A DNA stretch of 64,000 bases from Pseudomonadaceae bacterium SI-3 (GTDB lineage Bacteria > Pseudomonadota > Gammaproteobacteria > Pseudomonadales > Pseudomonadaceae), in NCBI GenBank assembly GCA_004010935.1, contig CP026511.1:4588001-4652000 (forward strand). Reading direction: 5' to 3'. The notes below the pieces were generated by a model that ran no database searches, was not told where the DNA came from, and worked only from the letters and a program-made list of their open reading frames with translations. The position numbers and the translations under genes are program-made. Below, piece by piece: positions 48,445 through 60,142 of the stretch. Within the stretch, counting starts at the first letter, position 1, and each line of letters opens with the position of its first letter.

Positions 48445-49053
48445 CTACAGCGCAAGCACATCTGCAGGACGCCGGCGAAACCAGCCCGTCAGGGAGAGGC
48501 GGTCGGTATGGGTGACCAGCACTTCGTGAGGGAACTCGCCCGACAGGAAAACCAGCAGATCACCCGCAAGCGGCGGAATGTCGCGCTGCGAGCCGTCAGC
48601 GAAATGCATGCGCAACTCTCCCCCATCAGCGGGTTGCCAGTCCGGATTGAGGTAGACCACCGCGGTAACGCAGCGGCTGTCGTCGTCTCGGAAGCGATCC
48701 AGATGCGTCTGATAGAAAGCGCCCGGCGGATAGAGGGCGAAATGGCATTCGAACTCTTCCAGACCGAGGAACAGCGTCTGGTTCATGCGTAATCGAAGTC
48801 CATCCATCAGCTCCAGATAGCGGTCACACAACGGCGACTGGCCCGGTTCAAGCCATTGAATCTGATCGCCACGTATTCCTTCGCGGATTGTCAGCGCATC
48901 GCCGCGGCCGATACCCGCCGGGGCCAGCGCACCTTGTGCCTCGCGCTTGCGGCACTCCGCTGCCAAACCGAGGGTCAGATCATCTGACAGGAACGAATGA
49001 CGTAGCGACCAGCCATGCTCGGCGAGGTCGTCAATGATGGGATCGAACTGCAA
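48445..49053 (-). CDS. 2-oxoglutarate/Fe(II)-dependent oxygenase (prolyl 4-hydroxylase-like)
   Basis: A 202-residue enzyme. The iron-binding triad is visible: His and Asp in YQTHLDRFRDDDSR and the distal His in SGEFPHEVLVTH, with the 2-oxoglutarate-binding Arg in LSLTGWFRRR. The core TAVVYLNPDWQPADGGELRMHF is the double-stranded beta-helix of the P4Hc group. Bacterial members hydroxylate proteins (for example elongation factor Tu) or small molecules; the substrate here is not evident. It is convergent with dctM and shares that terminator region. Confidence 0.87.
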   Translation of the reverse strand: MQFDPIIDDLAEHGWSLRHSFLSDDLTLGLAAECRKREAQGALAPAGIGRGDALTIREGIRGDQIQWLEPGQSPLCDRYLELMDGLRLRMNQTLFLGLEEFECHFALYPPGAFYQTHLDRFRDDDSRCVTAVVYLNPDWQPADGGELRMHFADGSQRDIPPLAGDLLVFLSGEFPHEVLVTHTDRLSLTGWFRRRPADVLAL

Positions 49054-49160
49054 GGAAGAGACTCCGAAAGGACTGCGTGGAGTCTAGCAGCAGCGCTTTC
49101 GCGCCTCGACAGCAGCCGTCAGGGCGCTGAAAATAAACTGCCCGCCAGACAGGAGCTTCC

Positions 49161-49913
49161 ATGCGCGCTTTAATCGCTTGTGTATTACTTGCCTTCAGCT
49201 TCAACACCCTCGCCGATACCTACGACGAGCTGTACGAGACCGCTGGCTGGACCGAACAACGCGCCAATTTCAGCGATGCCCTGACCGCCGCTCAACAGCG
49301 CTACAAGAACACCCTGCCACCCGCCGTTTACCAGGCGCTGGTTACCAACAGCAATCGCCGTTTCGCGGTTAACGCCATCGATCAGCGGGCCAAGCAGGCG
49401 CTGCGCGAGAGCCTCGCCAATCCGCAACCAGCGCTGGAGTTTTTCCAATCTCCGCTCGGCCACAAGGTGGTCGCGGCCGAGACGTTGGCCGGACGCCGCG
49501 AGCAGCTGGCCAGATACGAAAACGGCATTCCGCGAATGGAGGTCGGCAGCAACCGGCAGCTGTTGATCCGTCATCTGGCCCAGGCGCTGCCGGCTGCCGA
49601 AGCCGGTGCTGAGGTCAGCCTGGCGTTGGCCGGTGTCGCAGCCGATAGCCTCAGCCAGATGATCCCGGGCTTGCTCGGCGGCGGCCAGGCGCAGGGCCTG
49701 TTAGACAGCCAACGCGAGCGTTTGCAGCAACAGGTCGAGAGCGACCTGGACAACACGCTGCTGTATATCTATCGCGATCTCTCCGATGCCGAACTGGAGG
49801 AGTTTGTCCAGTTCGCCCAGTCGGAGGCCGGTCAGCGCTATTACAGCGCAGCGCTGCAAGCCCTGCGTGCCGGGCTTGCGGTCGGATTGAGCGGCAACGA
49901 GACTCAGGCGTAA
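49161..49913 (+). CDS. DUF2059 secreted protein
   Basis: A 250-residue protein with a signal peptide (MRALIACVLLAFSFNTLADT) and a helical body. The C-terminal region LDNTLLYIYRDLSDAELEEFVQFAQSEAGQRYYSAALQAL is the DUF2059 signature, and a looser repeat of the same kind lies in the first half (LRESLANPQPALEFFQSPLGHKV). AGGAG lies five bases before the ATG. The function is unknown; the protein should be periplasmic. It converges with the hydrolase gene with a 25-base gap. Confidence 0.83.
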   Translation: MRALIACVLLAFSFNTLADTYDELYETAGWTEQRANFSDALTAAQQRYKNTLPPAVYQALVTNSNRRFAVNAIDQRAKQALRESLANPQPALEFFQSPLGHKVVAAETLAGRREQLARYENGIPRMEVGSNRQLLIRHLAQALPAAEAGAEVSLALAGVAADSLSQMIPGLLGGGQAQGLLDSQRERLQQQVESDLDNTLLYIYRDLSDAELEEFVQFAQSEAGQRYYSAALQALRAGLAVGLSGNETQA

Positions 49914-49938
49914 GCGGTCTCTCAGCCAACGCGCCGAG

Positions 49939-50877
49939 CTACTTCAAGCGTTCGCTGAGAAACTCGAAATATTCACGGCGTAGGGCTTCTTGCTCATTGA
50001 CCAGATGATGCCTCGCTGCGGGTAGCCGAAGAATCTCAGGGGCAGCGAACTTGTCTTGCAAGACCGGCAGGTTGTGTTGCCAGTCGACCGTCATGTCGGC
50101 CTCTCCCTGAACAATCAGCGGGCTGTACAGGCTGGCAGGCGCGCCTTCGATACGCTGGATCCAGCGCGACAGCGCGCCCACCCAGGCGGTCGGCAGGATA
50201 TCGGGCTGCAGCGGATCGTGGGATTGGATGAACTGGAGAAACGCCGGATCGCCTGAGTTTTCACTGAAGCGCCGGGGAATCTGCTGGACGAAGCGTCGCA
50301 TCACTTCATAACTGAAGCGGGACCATCCCCAGGCTCGTGGCCGCACCAAGGGCGCCAGCAGAATGCTCTGCCCCAGCGCTGGGTGCACCGGCTGACAGAG
50401 CAGGTAATCCAGCACGATGGCGGCGCCAGTGCTCTGCCCCAGCAAATGCCAAGGATGCGGCAGATTCATCGCAGCGGCTTCGTGCAGCAGGCCCTGCAGC
50501 ACGGCCTGGTATTCGTCGAATTCATTGATGCTGGCGCGAGGCCCGCTGGAAAGTCCATGCCCCGGCAGGTCGCAGGCGAGCACGGCGAAGCCCATGCGCA
50601 ACCCCCAATCCACTACGTGCCGGTACAGGCCCATATGGTCGTAGTAACCGTGCAGGACCAGCAGTGTCGCGACCGGCTGCTCCGGGCACCACACTTGTGC
50701 CACCACCTCATAACCGTGTACCTGAAACCGCCCCAGGCGCCGCTGGATACCGCCGTGGTGAGGCAGATCCAACCCATAGTAGGCCTGATAGAAGCGTGCA
50801 TCGGCGGTAAGCTCGGCCGCGTGGCGAAGTGGGCTTAATTGTGCGCGGAGTGCGTCGGGATCGATTCGCGAAGGCAT
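49939..50877 (-). CDS. Alpha/beta hydrolase, monoacylglycerol lipase-like (Hydrolase_4)
   Basis: A 312-residue cytoplasmic hydrolase with the nucleophile elbow GQSTGAA (Ser in LLGQSTGAAIVLDY), an oxyanion region VLHGYYDHMGLYR, and the acid and base residues near the C-terminus (Asp in EADMTVDW, His in ARHHLVNE). The pattern PGHGLSSGPRASINEFDEY is typical of the lysophospholipase/monoglyceride lipase group. No signal peptide is seen. It probably acts on acyl esters; the substrate is not known. It is divergent from the DUF6436 gene. Confidence 0.86.
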   Translation of the reverse strand: MPSRIDPDALRAQLSPLRHAAELTADARFYQAYYGLDLPHHGGIQRRLGRFQVHGYEVVAQVWCPEQPVATLLVLHGYYDHMGLYRHVVDWGLRMGFAVLACDLPGHGLSSGPRASINEFDEYQAVLQGLLHEAAAMNLPHPWHLLGQSTGAAIVLDYLLCQPVHPALGQSILLAPLVRPRAWGWSRFSYEVMRRFVQQIPRRFSENSGDPAFLQFIQSHDPLQPDILPTAWVGALSRWIQRIEGAPASLYSPLIVQGEADMTVDWQHNLPVLQDKFAAPEILRLPAARHHLVNEQEALRREYFEFLSERLK

Positions 50878-50963
50878 GAGCGGTTTTCTTGCTAGGAGTA
50901 AGCGAGATATTCAGCTCTGCAGCGCGACGTGGCAAGCTGGCGCACCCATCCAAGAGTCCCATC

Positions 50964-51581
50964 ATGTCCGTACGCAACAAGTATCTGATCGCAGCGCTCG
51001 TTGCCCTACTCTGGGGTGGCGCCATGCTGGCTGCCTTCTGGTGGTTCGAGGCGCGCTACCTGCGACCGTTCGAGAACGAGCGGGCCGAGCTGTTCTCCGG
51101 CGATCAGCTGGCATTGCCCGAGTCGCTGAGCGGCGCCGGGCCGGTTCGTGTGGTGCACTTCTGGGATCCGGCCTGCCCCTGCAATGCAGGCAACCAGCAG
51201 CACCTGGCCGAACTAATGCAACGCTTCGGTGGGCGGGGCGTCAGCTTTTATGCGCTGCAAAAGCCGGGCAGCCAGGGCCGCTTGCCGGAACAGCTGGCCG
51301 GTCTGCAGCCGCTCGCTGATCTGCCGGGAGCAAGCAGCCTGCCTGCCAGCCCGGCGGTTGGGATATGGGATCCGGATGGGCGACTGGTGTACATAGGCCC
51401 CTATAGCGAAGGGGCCGTGTGCAGCTCCGACAACAGCTTTATCGAGCCCATTCTCGAGGCGGTGCTGGCTGGCCGTCCGGTCAAGGCGACGCACTCGCTC
51501 GCGGTGGGTTGTTTCTGTGACTGGGCACCTTCGCCGGTCGCTGAGTCCTCAGCGAACCAGCGGTCAGCGGCTAATCGCTGA
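50964..51581 (+). CDS. DUF6436 thioredoxin-like membrane-anchored protein
   Basis: A 205-residue protein with one N-terminal helix (LIAALVALLWGGAMLAAFWWF) and a thioredoxin-like periplasmic domain. Instead of CXXC it has CxC: Cys71 and Cys73 in HFWDPACPCN. Further cysteines are Cys153 (AVCSSDN) and the pair Cys183/Cys185 (VGCFCDW), so two CxC motifs bracket the domain. It belongs, as far as I recognise, to DUF6436; function unknown, perhaps redox or metal handling. ATG 50964 places the helix at the N-terminus; the upstream open frame from 50889 is within the divergent promoter region. Confidence 0.78.
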   Translation: MSVRNKYLIAALVALLWGGAMLAAFWWFEARYLRPFENERAELFSGDQLALPESLSGAGPVRVVHFWDPACPCNAGNQQHLAELMQRFGGRGVSFYALQKPGSQGRLPEQLAGLQPLADLPGASSLPASPAVGIWDPDGRLVYIGPYSEGAVCSSDNSFIEPILEAVLAGRPVKATHSLAVGCFCDWAPSPVAESSANQRSAANR

Positions 51582-51585
51582 CCGC
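51560..51585. terminator. Hairpin between the convergent DUF6436 and spuH genes
   Basis: GCGGTCAGCG (51560-51569) pairs perfectly with CGCTGACCGC (51576-51585) across a six-base loop and includes the stop codon of the DUF6436 gene. It has no T tract but is placed to separate the two convergent units. Confidence 0.5.
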
Positions 51586-51597
51586 CAGCAGCGCCGG

Positions 51598-52500
51598 TCA
51601 GCTGTGCGCCGAGGGTGGCGTCATTACCTTGCGACTGTCGATCACCTGACGCCAGGTCGGGTTGGCATTGGTGTCATCCATCGCCTGGCGCATCGCCCGC
51701 ACACGGCGCTTCTCGGCGCGACGGCCGATGTACCAGGCAATGAAGGTCGCCAGCGACACCACCAGCAGGATCAAGCTGGCAACTGCGTTGATCTCAGGCT
51801 TCACACCGAGGCGCACCGCCGAGAAAATCTCCATTGGCAGCGTCGTTGCGCCTGGACCGGAGACGAAGCTGGCCAGGACCAGATCATCCAGCGACAGGGC
51901 GAACGAGAGCATGCCACCGGCCGCCAGTGACGGCGCGATCATCGGCATGGTGATCAGGAAAAACACCTTCCAGGGCCGTGCCCCGAGGTCCATCGCTGCT
52001 TCCTCGATGGACTGGTCAAGTTCGCGCAACCTCGCCATCACGACCACGGCGACATAGGCCGAGCAGAAGGTGGTATGGGCGATCCAGATGGTGACGATGC
52101 CGCGCTGGGCGGGCCAGCCGATCAGCTGCGCCATGGCCACGAACAAGAGCAGCAACGACAGGCCGGTGATCACTTCCGGCATCACCAGCGGCGCCGTGAC
52201 CAGACCGCCAAACACGGCGCGCCCACGAAAGTTGGGTATCCGCGTCAGCACGAAGGCGGCCATGGTTCCCAGCGCAACCGCAGCAATGGCAGTGTAAAAG
52301 GCAATTTCCAGCGACCGCATGACCGCGCCCATCAGCTGGCTATTGTCCAGCAGCCCGGCGTACCACTTCAGCGACCAGCCGCCCCACACCGTGACCAGCC
52401 GGGACGCGTTGAACGAGTAGATGACCAGCAGCACCATCGGCAGGTAGATGAACAGCAGCCCGAGCACCAGGATCAGGTTGGAAAAGCTGTAACGCTTCAT
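51598..52500 (-). CDS. spuH: Polyamine ABC transporter permease
   Basis: A 300-residue permease of the PotC/PotI class with six helices. The EAA loop reads EEAAMDLGARPWKVFFLITMPMIAPSLAAG, and the start SFSNLILVLGLLFIYLPMVLLVIYSFNAS is typical. It pairs with SpuG as the channel for putrescine and spermidine. It overlaps spuG by ATGA and is the last gene of the spu operon, matching the order in P. aeruginosa. Confidence 0.93.
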   Translation of the reverse strand: MKRYSFSNLILVLGLLFIYLPMVLLVIYSFNASRLVTVWGGWSLKWYAGLLDNSQLMGAVMRSLEIAFYTAIAAVALGTMAAFVLTRIPNFRGRAVFGGLVTAPLVMPEVITGLSLLLLFVAMAQLIGWPAQRGIVTIWIAHTTFCSAYVAVVVMARLRELDQSIEEAAMDLGARPWKVFFLITMPMIAPSLAAGGMLSFALSLDDLVLASFVSGPGATTLPMEIFSAVRLGVKPEINAVASLILLVVSLATFIAWYIGRRAEKRRVRAMRQAMDDTNANPTWRQVIDSRKVMTPPSAHS

Positions 52501-53393
52501 AGCTTGCCCTCCAGTTCCTTGGTTTGGTTGCGGTTGAACAGAATGATCGGTACCAACAGGATCGCCAACATCACCACCGCCAGTGCAGACGCTACCGGCC
52601 AGTCGCGGTTATTGAAGAACTCCTGCCACAGCACCTTGCCAATCATCAGCGTCTCTGGCCCGCCGAGCAGTTCGGGAATCACGAATTCGCCCACCACCGG
52701 AATGAATACCAGCATGCAGCCGGCGATAATGCCGTTCTTTGACAGCGGCACCGTGATTTTCCAGAAACTGGTCAAATTGCGAGCGCCCAAGTCGGACGCA
52801 GCCTCCAGCAGGCTGAGGTCATGCTTCACCAGGTTGGCGTAGAGCGGCAGGATCATGAACGGCAGGTAGGAATACACCACGCCGATGTAGACAGCGAGAT
52901 CGGTGTTGAGGATACGCAGCGGCTCGTCGATCAGGCCCAGGCCCTGCAAAAGGCCGTTCAGAATGCCGTTGCTGCTGAGAATGCCCATCCAGGCGTAGAC
53001 GCGGATCAGGATCGCAGTCCAGGTCGGCATCATGATCAACAGCAGCAGTACGGTCTGTAGATCCTTGCGCGCCCGGGCGATGGCGTAGGCCATGGGATAG
53101 CCGACCAGCAGGCAGATCAGCGTACTGAAAAAGGCAATCTTCAACGAGCCGGCGTAAGCAGCCCAATAGAGGTCGTCTTCACTGAGGAAGATGTAGTTGC
53201 CGAGGTTGATGATGACCTGCAGCTGCTGTTCGGCGTAGGCGAAAACCTCGGTATAGGGAGGAATCGCCACATCGGCTTCGGCGAAGCTGATCTTCAGTAC
53301 GATCACGAACGGCAGAAGGAAGAACAGCGCCAGCCATACGAAGGGTACGCCGATGACCAGTCGACGCCCCGGGTTCAGACGGGAGCGGCTCAT
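52497..53393 (-). CDS. spuG: Polyamine ABC transporter permease
   Basis: A 298-residue PotB/PotH-class permease with six helices. The start has RLVIGVPFVWLALFFLLPFVIVLKISF and the EAA loop is LEAASDLGARNLTSFWKITVPLSKNGI. ATG 53393 is used because it overlaps the spuF stop (ATGA); an upstream start at 53423 would lie within spuF. It forms the membrane channel with SpuH and is energised by SpuF. Confidence 0.93.
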   Translation of the reverse strand: MSRSRLNPGRRLVIGVPFVWLALFFLLPFVIVLKISFAEADVAIPPYTEVFAYAEQQLQVIINLGNYIFLSEDDLYWAAYAGSLKIAFFSTLICLLVGYPMAYAIARARKDLQTVLLLLIMMPTWTAILIRVYAWMGILSSNGILNGLLQGLGLIDEPLRILNTDLAVYIGVVYSYLPFMILPLYANLVKHDLSLLEAASDLGARNLTSFWKITVPLSKNGIIAGCMLVFIPVVGEFVIPELLGGPETLMIGKVLWQEFFNNRDWPVASALAVVMLAILLVPIILFNRNQTKELEGKL

Positions 53394-54541
53394 GCCTGCA
53401 ACACCACGCCGCTGTCGTCCCACCAGTAGACAAACACTTCCTCCTCCCAGGTCGGCAGCTTCACGTGTCGCTCGGCGTTGGCCATGAATGCCTGCAGGAT
53501 GCCGCCGGATGGCATCTGGATGTAATAGACCGAATGACCGCCCAGGTAGGCGATGTCATAGACCACACCCTTGGACCAGTTATAGCCAGGCCGTTGCAGC
53601 TCAGGCAGTTCGGTGCCGATCAGCAGCTTTTCGGGGCGAATTGCATAGGTGATCTGCTTGTCCTGGGCGCGAGTGCTGATGCCGTGACCGACGTAGATCG
53701 GGTTTTCCAGGCCAGGGCAGGCGATAACGGCATGGTCTTCCATGTCCTCGACCAACTCGCCGTCGAAGAGGTTGACGTTGCCGATGAACTCGCAGACCAA
53801 GCGGCTCGCCGGGGTCTCGTAGATGTCCATCGGGCTGCCGACCTGAGCGATCCAGCCGAGGTGCATGATGGCGATGCGCTCGGCCATGGTCATGGCCTCT
53901 TCCTGGTCGTGGGTGACCATCACGCAGGTTACGCCGACGCGCTCGATGATCTGCACCAGCTCCAGCTGCATCTGCGAGCGCAGTTTCTTGTCCAGCGCGC
54001 CCATCGGTTCATCCAGCAGCAACAGCTTGGGTCGCTTGGCCAGGGATCGGGCCAAGGCAACACGCTGACGCTGGCCGCCAGAGAGCTGATGCGGCTTGCG
54101 CTTGGCGTACTGGCTCATCTGCACCAGACTGAGCATTTCATCGACGCGCGTCTTTACCTCATCTTTCGACAGGCCATCCTGCTTCAGGCCGAAGGCGATG
54201 TTCTGCTCGACACTCATGTGCGGGAACAATGCGTAGGACTGGAACATCATGTTGATGGGCCGCTCGTAGGGCGGCATATCGGTTATGTCCTGGCCGTCGA
54301 GAAAGATCCGTCCTTCAGTGGGCCGCTCGAAGCCTGCCAGCATGCGCAGCAAAGTGGACTTGCCCGAGCCCGATCCTCCAAGCAGGGCAAAGATTTCGCC
54401 TTGGTGAATGCTCAACGAGACATCATCGACCGCCACCGTTTCGTCGAATTTCTTGGTGACGCGGTCGATCTTCAGCAGCACCTGCTTGTTCTGGCTCTCA
54501 CCGGTGAGGGCCTTTTTGTAGGCGCTGGAGGCAACGGCCAT
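53390..54541 (-). CDS. spuF: Polyamine ABC transporter ATPase
   Basis: A 383-residue PotA/PotG-type ATPase. Walker A GGSGSGKSTLLRMLAG, Q-loop MFQSYALFPHMSVEQNIAFGLKQ, signature LSGGQRQRVALARSLAKRP and Walker B LLLDEPMGALDKKLR, with a C-terminal TOBE regulatory domain (about 285-380). GGGAG lies seven bases before the ATG at 54541. It starts a tightly overlapped F-G-H group about 100 bases after spuE. Confidence 0.95.
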   Translation of the reverse strand: MAVASSAYKKALTGESQNKQVLLKIDRVTKKFDETVAVDDVSLSIHQGEIFALLGGSGSGKSTLLRMLAGFERPTEGRIFLDGQDITDMPPYERPINMMFQSYALFPHMSVEQNIAFGLKQDGLSKDEVKTRVDEMLSLVQMSQYAKRKPHQLSGGQRQRVALARSLAKRPKLLLLDEPMGALDKKLRSQMQLELVQIIERVGVTCVMVTHDQEEAMTMAERIAIMHLGWIAQVGSPMDIYETPASRLVCEFIGNVNLFDGELVEDMEDHAVIACPGLENPIYVGHGISTRAQDKQITYAIRPEKLLIGTELPELQRPGYNWSKGVVYDIAYLGGHSVYYIQMPSGGILQAFMANAERHVKLPTWEEEVFVYWWDDSGVVLQA

Positions 54542-54645
54542 GCGCAAACTCCCGATTGGAATAATGGACCCGGACGGCGCCGGGAAATGACACGCTGTAA
54601 TGCAAGACGGAAGACCAGCAATGGCTCCCGCCTTGCCCGGTGTTG

Positions 54646-55743
<1,098 letters not shown>

Positions 55744-55958
55744 TTAGTGCAGACCGCGCGATCAGTGGCGAAAGGCGGGCTATTTATTGGAAAAACCTCT
55801 AAAAATCAACTGGCGCGTTGTAAATGGCGAGACGGTCAGGCTCAAAGGGTGCGCTACAGCCAGACCGCAAGCCAGAATTGCAAATCTGAACTGGCCCTTT
55901 CGAGACACTGATGAGTGCCTCGCGCAGGCCCGCAAGCAGACCTGGCGAGGCGGCTGGA

Positions 55959-57227
<1,269 letters not shown>

Positions 57228-57309
57228 TCAACCGCTTGCGTGCGCTTCGCTTGCATACTTTTCCAGTCGATCCTTGGTGCCGGTAGCATCCCGCCGGCGC
57301 CCTGTACAC

Positions 57310-58668
57310 TCAACCCCGCGCATCTTTCAGCGTTGCGTCCAGGCACAGCCGAACTTTGCCGATCAGCTCGTCGATCTGCTCTTCGTTGATCACCAGCGGT
57401 GGCGAAATGATCATGGTGTCACCGACTGCGCGCATCACCAGACCGTTGCGGAAGCAATGCTCCCGACAGAGCATGCCCACGCCAGGGTCAGCGAAGCGCT
57501 CACGGGTCTTCTTGTTTTTCACCAGTTCCAGCGCGCCAAGCATGCCGACACCACGGGCCTCACCAACCAGCGGGTGCTCGACCAACTCATGCCAGCGAGA
57601 CTGCAAATAAGGTGCCGTCTTGTTCTTGACCCGCTCGACGATCTTCTCCTCGCGCAGAATACGGATGTTCTCCAGCGCTACCGCAGCCGCTACCGGGTGT
57701 CCCGAATAGGTGAAGCCGTGATAGAACTCGCCCCCTTCGTTGAGGGTGTGCACCACTTCGTCGCGTACCACTACGCCGCCCATGGGCAGATAGCCGGATG
57801 TCAGGCCCTTGGCGATTGGCATCAGGTCCGGCGCGTTGCCGTAGTAGTCGCTGCCGAACCACTCGCCGGTTCGCCCGAAGCCGCAGATGACTTCGTCGGC
57901 AATAAACAGGATCTCGTAGCGGGCGAGTATCTCGCGGATTTTCGGCCAGTAGCTGTCCGGCGGAATGATCACCCCGCCGGCGCCCTGGATCGGTTCGGCG
58001 ATAAAGGCGGCCACCTTGTCTTCGCCAACTTCGAGGATCTTCTGTTCCAGTTGCTCAGCCATGCGAACGCCGAACTCTTCCGGATCGAGGTCGCCGCCTT
58101 CGCCAAACCAGTAGGGTTGGTCGATATGCTCGATACCAGGGATCGGACCATCGCCTTGCTCGTGCATGGCCTTCATACCGCCGAGGCTGGCGCCGGCAAT
58201 GGTTGATCCGTGGTAGCCGTTCCAGCGGCCGATCACCACTTTCTTCTGCGGCTGCCCTTTGATCGCCCAATAGTGGCGCACCATGCGCAGCACGGTGTCG
58301 TTAGCTTCCGAGCCGGAGCCGGTGAAGAACACATGGTTCATGCCTTCCGGCGCGATCTCGGAGATGGCTTTGGCCAAGGCCAGCGCGGGCGGGTGGGCAG
58401 TCTGGAAAAAGAGGTTGTAGTACGGCAGCTCACGCATCTGCCGAGTGGCCGCTTCGACCAATTCTTCGCGGCCGTAGCCGAGGTTGACGCACCAGAGCCC
58501 GGCCATGGCATCGAGGATCTTGTGGCCTTCGCTGTCCCAGAGGTAGACGCCCTCACCCCGCGTAATGATGCGCGTGCCCTTGGCATTGAGCGCTTTGAAG
58601 TCGGTGAACGGCGGAAGGTGATGGTCGCGGCTCAGGGCTTGCCATTGCAGGGTTTGCGAATCGCTCAT
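57310..58668 (-). CDS. spuC: Putrescine (polyamine):pyruvate aminotransferase
   Basis: A 452-residue class III PLP-dependent aminotransferase that converts putrescine to 4-aminobutyraldehyde with pyruvate as acceptor. Visible motifs are [27 protein letters not shown] at the start, [34 protein letters not shown] with the PLP-contacting Asp, and the PLP lysine in [21 protein letters not shown] lies six bases before the ATG at 58668; a TTG one codon earlier is also open. A palindromic repeat separates it from spuB. Confidence 0.94.
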   Translation of the reverse strand: MSDSQTLQWQALSRDHHLPPFTDFKALNAKGTRIITRGEGVYLWDSEGHKILDAMAGLWCVNLGYGREELVEAATRQMRELPYYNLFFQTAHPPALALAKAISEIAPEGMNHVFFTGSGSEANDTVLRMVRHYWAIKGQPQKKVVIGRWNGYHGSTIAGASLGGMKAMHEQGDGPIPGIEHIDQPYWFGEGGDLDPEEFGVRMAEQLEQKILEVGEDKVAAFIAEPIQGAGGVIIPPDSYWPKIREILARYEILFIADEVICGFGRTGEWFGSDYYGNAPDLMPIAKGLTSGYLPMGGVVVRDEVVHTLNEGGEFYHGFTYSGHPVAAAVALENIRILREEKIVERVKNKTAPYLQSRWHELVEHPLVGEARGVGMLGALELVKNKKTRERFADPGVGMLCREHCFRNGLVMRAVGDTMIISPPLVINEEQIDELIGKVRLCLDATLKDARG

Positions 58669-58699
58669 CAATCACCTCTTGATAATGGTTGCTTGGCCC

Positions 58700-58730
58700 G
58701 GTGGATGAACAGAGCGTCATCCACCCTACG
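58700..58730 (-). repeat. Dispersed palindromic repeat, copy 2
   Basis: Read on the minus strand it begins CGTAGGGTGGATGACGCTC and ends ATCCACC, matching the element at 37-67. The arms GGTGGAT (58700-58706) and ATCCACC (58719-58725) form a perfect dyad. It lies in the 70-base gap between spuB and spuC. Confidence 0.6.
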
Positions 58731-58738
58731 GCTGTTCG

Positions 58739-60097
58739 TTACACCGAGAGCATCAGGAATTCCCGCTCCCAGGAACTGATGACGCGGTGGTAGTTTTCCT
58801 GCTCGGCGCGCTTGACCGCGATGTAGCCGGTGATGAACTTGGGGCTCAGGTACTTCTCCAGCGGTCGGCAGTTCTCCATTCGTTCCAGTGCCGCTTCCAG
58901 CGTCAGCGGCAGGCGCAGATTGCGGCGCTCATAGCCGCGACCCTTGACGGGCTGGCTTGGCGGCAGCTCCTCGACCATGCCGATGTAGCCGCACAGCAGG
59001 CTGGCGGCGATGGCCAGATAAGGGTTGGCGTCGGCGCCCGGCAGGCGGTTCTCGACGCGACGGTTCTGCGGATCGGAATCCGGCACTCGCAGGCCGACGG
59101 TACGGTTCTCCTCGCCCCATTCGACGTTGACCGGTGCCGAGGTGTCGGGCAGGAAGCGGCGGAACGAATTGACGTTCGGCGCGAACAGCGGAAGCAGTTC
59201 GGGAATGTATTTCTGCAGGCCGCCGACGTGGTACAGGAACAGCTGGCTCATGGTGCCGTCGCTGTTAGAAAAGATGTTGCGCCCGGTTTCGAGGTCCACG
59301 ACGCTCTGGTGCAGGTGCATGGCACTGCCCGGCTCGCCCGTCATGGGCTTGGCCATGAAGGTGGCGGCGACGTTGTGCTTGAGCGCGGCCTCGCGCATGG
59401 TGCGTTTGAACACCAGAATCTGATCGGCCAGATGCAGCGCCTCGCCATGACGGAAGTTGATTTCCATCTGCGCGGTGCCTTCCTCGTGGATCAGGGTATC
59501 CAGGTCCAGCCCTTGGGCCTCGCACCAGTCGTACATGTCCTCGAACAGCGGGTCGAACTCGTTGGCCGCGTCGATGGAGAACGACTGCCGGCCCGTCTCC
59601 TGCCGACCCGAGCGGCCGATAGGCGGCTGGAACGGCAGGTCCGGGTCTTCGCAGCGCTTGGTCAGGTAGAACTCCATCTCCGGTGCAACGATGGGCTGCC
59701 AGCCTTTATCGGCGTACATCTTCAGCACACGCTTCAAGATATTGCGCGGCGAGATTTCGATGGGGTTGCCCATCTTGTCGTAGGTGTCGTGGATCACCTG
59801 GGCGGTGGGCTCGATGGCCCAGGGCACCAGGAACACCGCGTCCGGGTCGGGCCGGCAGAACATGTCGATATCGGCGGGATCGAGCAGCTCGTAATAGATA
59901 TCGTCCTCTACATAATCGCCAGTCACGGTCTGCAGCAATACGCTTTCCGGCAGGCGCATGCCTTTTTCGTCGAGGAACTTGTTGGTGGGTGAGATCTTGC
60001 CGCGGGCGATGCCCGTTAGGTCGCTGATCAGGCACTCCACCTCGGTGATCTTGCGTTCTTTCAGCCAGCCGGTGAGCTGGTCGAGCTTGCTGGACAT
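58739..60097 (-). CDS. spuB: Glutamine synthetase-family gamma-glutamylpolyamine synthetase
   Basis: A 452-residue member of the GlnA3/PuuA-type branch of the glutamine synthetase superfamily, which links glutamate to polyamines with ATP. The N-terminal beta-grasp domain has ISDLTGIARGKISP, the catalytic domain has PEMEFYLTKR and GTAQMEINFRHGEAL (metal-binding Glu residues), FMAKPMTGEPGSAMHLHQS (the active-site His) and RVENRLPGADANPYLAIAASL. It is 45 bases from spuA. SpuB and the divergent SpuI are paralogs. Confidence 0.93.
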   Translation of the reverse strand: MSSKLDQLTGWLKERKITEVECLISDLTGIARGKISPTNKFLDEKGMRLPESVLLQTVTGDYVEDDIYYELLDPADIDMFCRPDPDAVFLVPWAIEPTAQVIHDTYDKMGNPIEISPRNILKRVLKMYADKGWQPIVAPEMEFYLTKRCEDPDLPFQPPIGRSGRQETGRQSFSIDAANEFDPLFEDMYDWCEAQGLDLDTLIHEEGTAQMEINFRHGEALHLADQILVFKRTMREAALKHNVAATFMAKPMTGEPGSAMHLHQSVVDLETGRNIFSNSDGTMSQLFLYHVGGLQKYIPELLPLFAPNVNSFRRFLPDTSAPVNVEWGEENRTVGLRVPDSDPQNRRVENRLPGADANPYLAIAASLLCGYIGMVEELPPSQPVKGRGYERRNLRLPLTLEAALERMENCRPLEKYLSPKFITGYIAVKRAEQENYHRVISSWEREFLMLSV

Positions 60098-60142
60098 ATC
60101 GACCTCAGAAATAAATGAAACGAGCGCCGGGCCGGCCCGCGC

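Noticed and set aside
57268..57282. TTGGTGCCGG-like match to the 3' end of tRNA-Thr, a possible attachment site
   Set aside because: Only about eleven bases agree, there is no integrase gene, and the intervening 44 kb is ordinary core sequence.
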